This document shows positions 36,987 through 44,870 of a DNA stretch of 44,870 nucleotides, piece after piece. Source of the DNA: Heyndrickxia coagulans DSM 1 = ATCC 7050 (lineage in GTDB: Bacteria; Bacillota; Bacilli; Bacillales; Bacillaceae_C); assembly GCF_000290615.1 (NCBI RefSeq), contig NZ_ALAS01000148.1:1-44870 (forward strand), given 5' to 3'. The position numbers and the translations under genes are program-made. The notes beneath the pieces are model-generated. The model did no database searches. It had not been told where the DNA came from and saw only the letters and a list, made by a program, of their open reading frames with translations. How positions within the stretch are numbered: the first letter of the stretch is position 1; each line of letters opens with the position of its first letter.

Positions 36987-38461
36987 TTGGGATCTTTGCC
37001 TTTTGCGGCAAGCGCGGACAGGGGCCCGAACTGCCGGATGGCATAAAACGGATGCGCATCGCGGGAGATGTGAAAAAACAGTTTCATGCCGAGCAGGTTT
37101 TCCAGCCGCTTTAAGTGTACCCCCGTTTCCCCGCAAAAACAATCTTTCACATCTTGCGTGCATTCAATCAAAACGGCTTCGTAATCCGCGTGCGGCGCTT
37201 CCCACAGCTCGCGTTCGAGGCGGAAAGCAAGCGTCTCGGGGCTTTCGATTTTGCCGCTGCCCCCGCAGACCGGGCAAACGGAAAGCAGTGCCTCGGGGAG
37301 CGATTTGCGCGTTTTCTTGCGTGTCATTTGCAAAATGCCGAGCTCCGTAAAACCGGTGATACGGGTTTGCTTCTCGTCGTTTTCCAGCTCTTTTTCTAGC
37401 GCCGCCCTCACTTGCGCGCGCTGTTCATCGCGCTGCATATCGATAAAATCAACGAGAATGATGCCGCCGTAATCGCGCAGTTTCAGCTGGCGGCCGATTT
37501 CTTTCGCCGCAAGCAGATTCGTTTTCAGCACCGTCTCGGCCTGGTCCGTTGTGCCCGTATATTTTCCGGTATTCACATCGATGATGGTGAGCGCTTCTGC
37601 TTCGTCGATGACAAGATAGGCGCCGTTTTCAAGCCAGACCACTCTTTTCAACGCATCCTCAAGCGCCCGGTCGATACGGTAGCGGGTAAAAATATTCTGT
37701 CTTCCGCTATAGAGCTCAAACGACCAGTCCAGTTCCGGCCGGCCCGCAAGCAATGCTTTCAGGCGGGCAAGCGCCTCCGCATCGTCCGCAATCACCATGC
37801 CGCTTTTTAAACGGGCAAGTTCGCGGAAAATTTCCGCTTCCACCGTGCTTTTTTCGTGCAGAACAGCCGGCGCTTTCAGTTGTGCCGCCTTTTCGAGCAG
37901 GCTTTTGTACCGAAGCCTGAGGGATTTTAGTTCATCGAGCCACCCGTCCCCGCCGGCATGGATGGCCGCGGTCCGGACAATAATCCCTTCCTGCGGTTCA
38001 AGCGCTTTGCGGGCCCAGGCCCGCCACTTGTTCCGGTCCGCATCATCCGCTTTTTTGGAAACAGCCGTGTACTTTCCTTCCGGCAGATACACAATCTGTT
38101 CCCCCGAAAGCTCAATGATGCCGGTCAGAAGCGGCCCTTTTTGCCCTGTTTCATCTTTTTTCACCTGGACCATGACCGTCTGCCCGGGCGAAAGATAAGC
38201 GGAAATCGCGGCATTTGGATTTTTGCCGTGCACAAAAGCGGGAAGCCGGCTGATATGCAAGTAACCGTGCCGGCCTCCGCCGATATCGATAAACGCGGCA
38301 TTGATGCCGGGTTTGACGTCCGCCACCTTGCCGAGATAAATATTCCCGACTTTTGCCGCGCCGCCCGGCTGCCGGATGCGGATGGCGGATACTTCGCCGT
38401 TTTCCATGACCGCATACCGTTTTTCCCTTGTTTTCACATTGATGATGATTGACCTGTCCAA
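36983..38461 (-). CDS. rng: Ribonuclease E/G family endoribonuclease (RNase G)
   Basis: A metal-dependent endonuclease that cuts 5'-monophosphorylated RNA. It has an S1 domain (GNIYLGKVADVKPGINAAFIDIG), a 5' sensor and RNase H-like region, the DNase I-like catalytic region with metal-binding Asp in TIIDVNTGKYTG and ILVDFIDMQ, and the zinc-link CPVCGGSG. I start at TTG 38461 (MDRSIIINVKTREKRYAV), five bases after GGTGGA, which fits the family start and gives 492 residues. ATG 38512 overlaps the spoIVFB stop and would add 17 unusual residues. B. subtilis lacks this enzyme, but other Bacillaceae carry it at this locus. Confidence 0.93.
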   Translation of the reverse strand: MDRSIIINVKTREKRYAVMENGEVSAIRIRQPGGAAKVGNIYLGKVADVKPGINAAFIDIGGGRHGYLHISRLPAFVHGKNPNAAISAYLSPGQTVMVQVKKDETGQKGPLLTGIIELSGEQIVYLPEGKYTAVSKKADDADRNKWRAWARKALEPQEGIIVRTAAIHAGGDGWLDELKSLRLRYKSLLEKAAQLKAPAVLHEKSTVEAEIFRELARLKSGMVIADDAEALARLKALLAGRPELDWSFELYSGRQNIFTRYRIDRALEDALKRVVWLENGAYLVIDEAEALTIIDVNTGKYTGTTDQAETVLKTNLLAAKEIGRQLKLRDYGGIILVDFIDMQRDEQRAQVRAALEKELENDEKQTRITGFTELGILQMTRKKTRKSLPEALLSVCPVCGGSGKIESPETLAFRLERELWEAPHADYEAVLIECTQDVKDCFCGETGVHLKRLENLLGMKLFFHISRDAHPFYAIRQFGPLSALAAKGKDPN

Positions 38462-38511
38462 AAATTCCACCACACTGTCTTCGCTTTCAGCCGCTTCTAT
38501 TGCGATTGCCA

Positions 38512-39378
38512 TCAATAATTATACAGTATATCGCTTACTTTCGCATTGGTTTGCTTCTCGGAAAAAAAGGCGTGAAGGAGTTCATTTTCATCGAGTTTCC
38601 CGACTTCCATCCCGTTTTTAAGGACAATGAGCGGATGTTTGCGCCCGCGTTTAAAGCTTTCAAGCACTTCATACAAGTATGCGCCCGCATCCACTTCGAT
38701 CGTTTCCAGATGGCGGAGCGGTTCCCTTTTTCCGTAATACCGTTCAAGCAGGAAACGGATAAAAACAAAGTAAAGCTGTTTCCATTCTTTCCAAAGTGCG
38801 GCATATAAATAAACGACGATCGCCCAGACGTTCAAATTTGCCGGCGCATTCAACAGGGCGGCCGCATGAAAAAGGAACAGCGCGATAAACGAACAACAAA
38901 TCGTCATCCGGAATGCGCGCAAAAAAGGATAGACCGTGGAAAACGCCATATTCAGCAGTTTCCCGCCGTCAAGCGGCCAAATCGGGAGCAAATTAAAAAA
39001 AAGAATGGCCCGGTTCCACTCCCCGATTTGTGTATACATCTGCCCGGGCAAGATATCGAAACGGAACAACACGTGCGCGAAAACAGCGATCCAAATATGC
39101 TGGAGGGGGCCTGCAAGTGTCACGATCAGTTCTTCTTTCAGCGGGCGGTTTCCGTGTTCCTCCGTTTCAGCGACGCCGCCGAACGGCAAAATGGCAATTC
39201 TTTTAACCCGCCATGAAAAATATTGCGCCGCAACCGCGTGCCCCATTTCGTGGATGAAAATGATCGCAAACAGCAGGATGAGATCCTGGAAACGGGCGGT
39301 AACAGCTGCAATGGCGGCCACGGCCCAGAAAAGGGGATGGATTTTGATTTTTTTCAGAAGCCAAAACCGCTCATTCAA
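38512..39378 (-). CDS. spoIVFB: Intramembrane metalloprotease SpoIVFB
   Basis: The S2P-type protease that cleaves pro-sigma-K in the mother cell. The 288-residue protein has about six transmembrane helices, the zinc motif HEMGH at 43-47 (E44) and the NLLPIWPLDGG motif with D137 as third ligand. A C-terminal CBS domain follows (about 215-288). It overlaps spoIVFA by eight bases and is translationally coupled to it. Confidence 0.96.
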   Translation of the reverse strand: MNERFWLLKKIKIHPLFWAVAAIAAVTARFQDLILLFAIIFIHEMGHAVAAQYFSWRVKRIAILPFGGVAETEEHGNRPLKEELIVTLAGPLQHIWIAVFAHVLFRFDILPGQMYTQIGEWNRAILFFNLLPIWPLDGGKLLNMAFSTVYPFLRAFRMTICCSFIALFLFHAAALLNAPANLNVWAIVVYLYAALWKEWKQLYFVFIRFLLERYYGKREPLRHLETIEVDAGAYLYEVLESFKRGRKHPLIVLKNGMEVGKLDENELLHAFFSEKQTNAKVSDILYNY

Positions 39379-40123
39379 ATTTAATCACCTGGATCGGGTC
39401 GATAAAACCGCCGTCTTTTTTAAGCGCAAAATAAAATTCCCCTTTTTCCCCGCTGCTTCGCGCCGTGCCGACCTTTTCGCCCGTCTTGAGGCTGTCATAC
39501 TGGCCCACATCAATTTTGCTGAGGTTTGCGTACCATGTTTCCGTTGAATCGGCATGCTGGATAATGACGGTATTGCCCAGTTTCGGCTTTTTCCCGGCAA
39601 AAATGACCGTCCCGCCGCTCATCGCTTTTACGCTTGCGCCCGGCTTTGTTTCAATCGTAACCCCTCTTCCATCGGCTGAAAAACTGGTCAGAACTTTTCC
39701 CGATACCGGCATCGCATATTGCGAATCTTCATTGGAAGCAGCGGTTTCCGTTTTTGACGATTTTTCCGGAAAGAGCGCGACCGGCTTGCCAAACTTTTTT
39801 TCATACCAGGCGGCTGCTTTTGCAAATTGAAATTCGGACGCCATTACCTGTTTGACGGCGGCTTTCGGTTTGTCAAATTCCGGACGTTCCGATTTAAACA
39901 GAATTGCCACAGCGAGGACAAGGCAGGCAGAAGCCAGAATTTTAAATAGCACCGTTTCTTTTTTAAAAAGCGGATGCGGCGTTTTGCCCGGCGGTTCATA
40001 TACATGTGTGCCTTCATCCTTAATCAGGCTCGCATAGACCGTTTCTTTGCCGTTATAAGCCTGTTTCATCGTTTTTCTCCGCTTCGCCATTTGCCTCCGG
40101 ATTTCATCGGCGCGGTTTCCCAA
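39371..40123 (-). CDS. spoIVFA: SpoIVFA, regulator of SpoIVFB
   Basis: Holds SpoIVFB in an inhibited complex with BofA at the outer forespore membrane. About 250 residues: a charged cytoplasmic N-terminus, one transmembrane helix (about 63-80), and a C-terminal LytM/M23-like domain (VSGKVLTSFSADGRGVTIETKPG to WYANLSKIDVG). The usual HxxxD and HxH metal ligands are missing, as expected for SpoIVFA. I start at TTG 40123 with AAGGGG eight bases upstream; GTG 40132 lies inside that RBS. Confidence 0.9.
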   Translation of the reverse strand: MGNRADEIRRQMAKRRKTMKQAYNGKETVYASLIKDEGTHVYEPPGKTPHPLFKKETVLFKILASACLVLAVAILFKSERPEFDKPKAAVKQVMASEFQFAKAAAWYEKKFGKPVALFPEKSSKTETAASNEDSQYAMPVSGKVLTSFSADGRGVTIETKPGASVKAMSGGTVIFAGKKPKLGNTVIIQHADSTETWYANLSKIDVGQYDSLKTGEKVGTARSSGEKGEFYFALKKDGGFIDPIQVIKFE

Positions 40124-40161
40124 TCGATTCACCCCTTCTGTACAGGCATTCGTTTATTACC

Positions 40162-40169
40162 AATGTATG
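40162..40169 (-). promoter_or_regulatory. Candidate sigma-E -10 element for spoIVFA-spoIVFB
   Basis: CATACATT on the minus strand fits the sigma-E -10 consensus CATACANT, about 38 bases before spoIVFA. The -35 side is poor. Sigma-E control of spoIVF is known in B. subtilis. Confidence 0.4.
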
Positions 40170-40249
40170 ACCTGTCCAAAGCGGTTAGAACCGGGAACAA
40201 AACAAGCCGCCCTGATCGTTTGGAAAAACGTTCAGAAACGGCTCTGCCA

Positions 40250-41059
40250 TTAAGAAGATTTCGAACTAAATAATTTTTTAAAGCGCGCAAACATGCCGGG
40301 TTTCTGGTCTTCAAGCGGCATTAAAGGCACCGTTTCCCCCAAAATCCGGCGGGCAATATTCCGGTAGGCAAGGGATGCGCGGTTCGTCGGATTTAGCGCA
40401 ATCGGTTCGCCCTGGTTCGAGGCGCGGATCACTTCTTCATCATCGGCTACAATCCCGATCAAATCGATCGATAAATGGTTTGTCACTTCATCGATGTCCA
40501 GCATGTCCCCGCTTTTCATCATATGGCTCCGGATCCGGTTGATGATCAGTTTCGGTGGCTCGATATGTTCTTCCTTTTCCAAAAGCCCGACGATCCGGTC
40601 GGCATCCCTTACCGCCGAGATTTCCGGCGTTGTCACAACAATCGCCTGGTCAGCACCCGCCACTGCATTTTTATATCCCTGCTCAATGCCGGCCGGGCAG
40701 TCAATCAGAATATAATCGTAATCCTGTTTTAACCCGTGGATCAATTGTTTCATTTGTTCCGGCGTGACGGCGGATTTGTCGCTTGTCTGGGCAGCCGGCA
40801 GCAAAAAGAGCTTGTCATCGAAACGCTTGTCCTTTACGATTGCCTGGTGGATTTTACAGCGGCCTTCTACGACATCGACCAGATCGTAGATAATCCGGTT
40901 TTCAAGCCCCAGCAGGACATCAAGATTACGGAGCCCGATGTCTGTATCGACAAGGCAGACTTTCTTTCCGAGAAGCGCGAGCGCTGTCCCGAGGTTTGCC
41001 GATGTCGTCGTTTTGCCGACGCCGCCTTTTCCGGATGTGATGACAATCGCTTCACCCAT
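40250..41059 (-). CDS. minD: Septum-site determining ATPase MinD
   Basis: A ParA-like ATPase that carries MinC to the membrane and blocks polar division. 269 residues with the deviant Walker A GKGGVGKTT at 10-18, DTDIGLRNLD, DCPAGIEQG, and a C-terminal amphipathic membrane-targeting helix (MFARFKKLFSS). The ATG follows AAGGAGGG and overlaps the end of minC by eight bases. Last gene of the mre-min cluster; no strong terminator is visible before spoIVFA. Confidence 0.98.
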   Translation of the reverse strand: MGEAIVITSGKGGVGKTTTSANLGTALALLGKKVCLVDTDIGLRNLDVLLGLENRIIYDLVDVVEGRCKIHQAIVKDKRFDDKLFLLPAAQTSDKSAVTPEQMKQLIHGLKQDYDYILIDCPAGIEQGYKNAVAGADQAIVVTTPEISAVRDADRIVGLLEKEEHIEPPKLIINRIRSHMMKSGDMLDIDEVTNHLSIDLIGIVADDEEVIRASNQGEPIALNPTNRASLAYRNIARRILGETVPLMPLEDQKPGMFARFKKLFSSKSS

Positions 41060-41744
41060 ATGAGAACCCTCCTTTTAATCTTGTCATATTCGGCCGCAAA
41101 TATTTCAAAACTTGCAATTTATCAATGATAATATGGTCCGATTCATCTATGTAAGCACATTCCATCTCATGCCGGCCCTCTTCCCCGTAATCATCAGGGG
41201 CCCGGTTCAGGCAATTGGCAATCCGGATTTGGGATGGAACCATATTGGAAGCGACAACAACGGCGTCCCTTCTCCCACTGTAGCCGGCATGCGCAATGCC
41301 GCGGAGGTTTCCCATGATAAAAATATTGCCGTTTGCAATCACGGTACCACCCGGATTGACATTGCCGATAAGCAAAAGATCGCCTTCCGCCTTTAACACC
41401 TGCCCGGACCGGACGATGGTGGTGACAGGCACAATTTCATTTTCCGCTTTTTCGCGCGCAGCCGCTTCTTTTGTGATGACATTGCTGATGATTTCATCGA
41501 CAACAAGGTTCCGCCGGGAACGCACAAGGCTTTTGATCTCCTCTTCCTGACCGGGCGTCAAATAACGGTTGCCAAGCTGAATTTTGACGGCAAGAATCGG
41601 GCTGTTCTCTTCCTCATCGGCAGCCTGGGCCAGTAATTTTTGCTCTAACTCCGCCTTTAAAGCTTGAAAGGAGCATTGGTCGTTTAAATGCAGCACAATT
41701 CCGTCTTTCGTGCCTTTTATGGTTACATTTTGCGTTTTTTTCAT
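41052..41744 (-). CDS. minC: Septum-site determining protein MinC
   Basis: The FtsZ polymerisation inhibitor. 230 residues: an N-terminal FtsZ-binding domain (VTIKGTKDGIVLHLNDQCSF) and a C-terminal beta-helix that binds MinD (VRSGQVLKAEGDLLLIGNVNPGGTVIANGNIFIMGNLRGIAHAG). The ATG has GAGGTG ten bases upstream. A 227-base gap separates it from mreD. That gap has a 7-bp stem (GCACGCA/TGCGTGC near 41827-41854) but no clear terminator, so transcription from mre probably continues. Confidence 0.96.
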   Translation of the reverse strand: MKKTQNVTIKGTKDGIVLHLNDQCSFQALKAELEQKLLAQAADEEENSPILAVKIQLGNRYLTPGQEEEIKSLVRSRRNLVVDEIISNVITKEAAAREKAENEIVPVTTIVRSGQVLKAEGDLLLIGNVNPGGTVIANGNIFIMGNLRGIAHAGYSGRRDAVVVASNMVPSQIRIANCLNRAPDDYGEEGRHEMECAYIDESDHIIIDKLQVLKYLRPNMTRLKGGFSYG

Positions 41745-41971
41745 TTCAAACTGCTCACCTCAACGGCTGATAAATGAAACGGCATCCATCCGAAATGGCT
41801 TTCAGACGGCGTTTTTCGGCCCGGCACGCAAGAATAAGCCTCCGTGCGTGCGGTTCCGGCTGGTTTCGGCCCGCAAACCCCTTTGCTTTTTCCACTCCCC
41901 CTTGTCCGGATAATTCGACAAAAAGGCAGGGAATCCTTCTTTCCCATTTTAACAGATTTTCTCCCCGCCGG

Positions 41972-42490
41972 TTATTCCTTTTCTTCTTCCCTTGCGCGCC
42001 GCTTTAAAAAATTTCCCATCGGATACCATGCCAAAATAAAAAAAGCGGCGTTTAAGATCAAAGTCGGCCAAAGCCTGAACAAGAGAAAATCGTCAAATCC
42101 CATCACCTGCGGATTAATTAAAGCATTGATGCCATAGACCAAAAATTCGACAATCGCCATGTTTAAGACTGCCACAAGCGTGCCGGTAAAAATATTGGAT
42201 TGGAGGATCCTGTCCATTTTTTCTGTCAGGTAAACCGCAAGCGGATAGAAAAACAGATAAATGCCCAAAATGCCCGTGTAAAAAGCATCAAACAGCATGC
42301 CGAATACAAAGGCATAAATGATGGAGAGCCTTTTGCGGTAATGCATCCCCATTAAAATCAGCATCACGAGCAGAAAATGGGGAACGATGGTAAATTTTCC
42401 GCCAAAAGAACGGGCCGCAAAAAATTGGGCAAATAAACTTTCAGCAATATAGCACAGGCTTAAAATCAGAGGGAGCACGATACGTTTCAT
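41972..42490 (-). CDS. mreD: Rod shape-determining protein MreD
   Basis: A polytopic membrane protein of the elongasome. 172 residues with five to six hydrophobic segments, beginning MKRIVLPLILSLCYIAESLFAQFFAA. ATG 42490 has GGAGG six bases upstream and touches the mreC stop (42492-42490) in a TGATG junction, so it is translationally coupled. Confidence 0.93.
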   Translation of the reverse strand: MKRIVLPLILSLCYIAESLFAQFFAARSFGGKFTIVPHFLLVMLILMGMHYRKRLSIIYAFVFGMLFDAFYTGILGIYLFFYPLAVYLTEKMDRILQSNIFTGTLVAVLNMAIVEFLVYGINALINPQVMGFDDFLLFRLWPTLILNAAFFILAWYPMGNFLKRRAREEEKE

Positions 42491-43362
42491 CACTGCCCTC
42501 CTCCCGTGCCGCCCGCGTTGAATTTTTGTGTTTTCCGGTTGATGACGAGCACTTCGCGGACATCATAAAAATTGGCTGCCGGCTTGACATAAGCGGTTTG
42601 CGTCAGCCCGTTTTCATCCGGGGTCACTTTTTCGATGTCACCAATCAGAAGCCCGCTCGGAAACATGCCGCTTAAACCGGATGTCACGACATGATCGCCT
42701 TTTTTGACTTTGATATTAAAATCAAGCTGTTTCAAAAGCAGCATTTTGGTTTTTTTGTCGTACCCTTCGATTAATCCGTAAGCATCTTTTTTGGCATTTT
42801 GCACTTTGGCGGATACGCGGTTCGTTTCATCGGGCGAGCTCAAAAGTTCGACGGTTGAATAAAATTTGTCGACCTGCGTGACTTTTCCGAGGAAACCACC
42901 TGAAGTGACGACGGCCATGTTTTTGGCAACGCCGTTGACTTCGCCTTTATCAATCACCACTTGCTCGTACCAATTATCCGGGTTGCGTGCAATGACCTGG
43001 GCCTGAATGGACTCTGAATCTCCGAGACTGTTTTTTTCCTTTATAATAGATCTCAAATTTTCATTTTCTTTTTTTAGTTCGTGATTTTGCGCTTCCAGGC
43101 TTGTCAACTGTTCCAAATGGGATTTCAGTTTTTTGTTTTCGGTATATGTATTTTTTAAGTCCTCGATATTGTCAAAAAAACCGGCAAGGGCATTGGCAGG
43201 TTTGGCAATGACGGACTGGCCGAGCCCGACGATATCGCGCACAAACTGTTCCGGTTTTGAAATCCGGTCGCGTTCCCTGATGGAAAACCCGATCATGGCG
43301 ACAAGCAGGATAACACTGATTAAAAGGACGATCAATCGTTTATTCAAAAAAAACTGTGGCAT
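42490..43362 (-). CDS. mreC: Rod shape-determining protein MreC
   Basis: A bitopic elongasome scaffold. With ATG 43362 (MPQFFLNKRLIVLLI) behind GGGAGTGG it has 290 residues, equal to B. subtilis MreC. It has one transmembrane helix (about 8-26), a coiled coil (DIEDLKNTYTENKKLKSHLEQL to LRSIIKE) and a C-terminal double beta-barrel (VVTSGGFLGKVTQV to SGLSGMFPSGLLIGDIEKV). Confidence 0.95.
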   Translation of the reverse strand: MPQFFLNKRLIVLLISVILLVAMIGFSIRERDRISKPEQFVRDIVGLGQSVIAKPANALAGFFDNIEDLKNTYTENKKLKSHLEQLTSLEAQNHELKKENENLRSIIKEKNSLGDSESIQAQVIARNPDNWYEQVVIDKGEVNGVAKNMAVVTSGGFLGKVTQVDKFYSTVELLSSPDETNRVSAKVQNAKKDAYGLIEGYDKKTKMLLLKQLDFNIKVKKGDHVVTSGLSGMFPSGLLIGDIEKVTPDENGLTQTAYVKPAANFYDVREVLVINRKTQKFNAGGTGGGQ

Positions 43363-43411
43363 AAAATCCACTCCCATAACACTTTGTTCCGGCCATTCCC
43401 GGATTGAAAAC

Positions 43412-43444
43412 CATTCTCCCGCCAGGAAAGCCGGCAGGAGAATG
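43412..43444. terminator. Hairpin between mreB and mreC, attenuator-like
   Basis: CATTCTCCTGCC and GGCGGGAGAATG (minus strand) pair over 12 bp with one G-U. Only GGTTTTC follows. It may partly terminate or stabilise the mreB mRNA end. Confidence 0.6.
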
Positions 43445-43469
43445 AGTTAACAGGACACTGACATTCTTC

Positions 43470-44504
<1,035 letters not shown>

Positions 44505-44625
44505 TCACGATAAATTTTCATCACCAGTTGGTGCCATACTTTTGCTTATTTATGGATGCCGCTTTGAAAATGCATCCGGATTCAGGCTTTCCGGCGCAGT
44601 GCCGGCCGTAAAAATCATACGATTT

Positions 44626-44653
44626 ATTATATCGTAACCATAAAAAAATTCAA
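44626..44653 (-). promoter_or_regulatory. Promoter of mreB
   Basis: A consensus -10 TATAAT (44631-44626) with -35 TTGAAT (44653-44648) at 16 bp. The leader to mreB is about 130 bases and contains a small GC hairpin near 44590-44605. It lies immediately after the radC stop. Confidence 0.7.
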
Positions 44654-44657
44654 AGCC

Positions 44658-44783
44658 TTACAAATACCCTTTTTCTCTCAGGCTCACAAATTTTTTCTCA
44701 CCGATGATCAAATGGTCAAGAATCTCAATCCCCATTATTTTACCACATTCGGCAAGCCGTTTGGTAACTTCGATATCTTCTTG
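44658..44783 (-). pseudogene. radC: C-terminal remnant of radC
   Basis: The minus strand encodes, up to the stop at 44660-44658, [17 protein letters not shown] then [23 protein letters not shown], the exact C-terminal end of RadC/JAB-type proteins. It should be preceded by RHNHPSGDPTPS, but upstream of Q (44783) the frame reads only I, H and then a TGA at 44792-44790. The conserved metal-binding sequence is missing. The gene is therefore broken, most likely by inserted sequence starting near 44784. The rest of radC could lie beyond the window. Confidence 0.8.
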
Positions 44784-44870
44784 TATGTGTCAAGTTTTTC
44801 TCGACAAGGTTTAAATATCGGGTATTCCAAGACACTCTTTTTGTACACTTTCGGCTACCGTGCTTTACTT
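44784..44870. mobile_element. Possible terminal part of an insertion sequence interrupting radC
   Basis: The 87 bases from the radC break to the window end do not resemble radC in any frame. They begin near TGTGTCAAGTTTTTCTCGAC, with TGT at the junction as in many IS ends. No transposase is recognisable in so short a piece and I cannot name a family. A rearrangement or assembly end is the alternative. Confidence 0.4.

Noticed and set aside
36205-37350. 381-residue plus-strand frame across prp, rplU and rng
   Set aside because: Phe- and Arg-rich antisense shadow of three well-identified minus-strand genes and the L21 leader.

Overview
The window is a chromosome segment of a spore-forming, low-to-mid GC Bacillus-type Firmicute. 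The gene order (rarA, tcdA, 6S RNA, aspS, hisS, yrvJ-like amidase, dtd, relA, apt, recJ, secDF, comN, spoVB, yrbG, yajC, tgt, queA, ruvBA, yebC, safA, niaR, pheAB, obg, spo0B, rpmA, prp, rplU, spoIVFBA, minDC, mreDCB, radC) follows the B. subtilis block from yrvN to radC. Protein features (RNase G between rplU and spoIVFB, an L27 with a cleavable leader) and codon choice would fit Heyndrickxia/Weizmannia (Bacillus) coagulans or a relative. The species is an inference; the sporulating Bacillaceae placement is strong. Nearly all genes are on the minus strand; the exceptions are rarA, the amidase, spoVB, the yrzE-like gene and niaR.

Region by region. 1-3.8 kb: rarA faces tcdA across a bidirectional terminator; a BASS-family transporter follows the terminator of a clear 6S RNA gene with its own promoter. 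3.8-7.3 kb: a hisS-aspS operon under a T-box leader with an ambiguous specifier. 7.3-9.1 kb: an untracked 58-residue ORF and a four-SH3b amidase. 9.1-12.1 kb: an inserted drug-efflux operon (marR, emrA, emrB) with a perfect palindromic operator. 12.2-20.4 kb: dtd, relA, apt, recJ and secDF with individually visible promoters and terminators. 20.5-23.7 kb: comN, spoVB and two small membrane-protein genes. 23.7-28.1 kb: the ruvA-ruvB-DUF2905-queA-tgt-yajC operon (queuosine tRNA modification, Holliday junction processing, translocase accessory) with a LexA-like box. 28.1-31.6 kb: yebC with an extraordinary hairpin terminator, a CotS-like kinase and the coat morphogen safA. 31.7-35.7 kb: niaR on the plus strand, then spo0B-obg-pheB-pheA. 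35.8-37 kb: the rplU-prp-rpmA ribosomal operon with an L21 leader. 37-44.6 kb: spoIVFA-spoIVFB-rng and mreBCD-minCD. The right edge holds only the C-terminal 41 codons of radC, joined to foreign-looking sequence.

Working together, the genes cover translation fidelity and supply (AspRS, HisRS, Dtd, TcdA, Tgt/QueA, L21/L27/Prp, Obg, YebC), stringent response and purine salvage (RelA, Apt), recombination (RarA, RecJ, RuvAB, RadC remnant), cell shape and division (Mre, Min), and sporulation (Spo0B, SpoIVFA/B, SpoVB, SafA). I found no new defence or biosynthetic system. The observations most worth checking are the hisS T-box specifier, the radC break, the RBS-bearing hairpin between safA and the kinase, the missing nad genes, the small ORF before the amidase, and the long membrane-anchored N-terminal extension of the EmrB-type pump.
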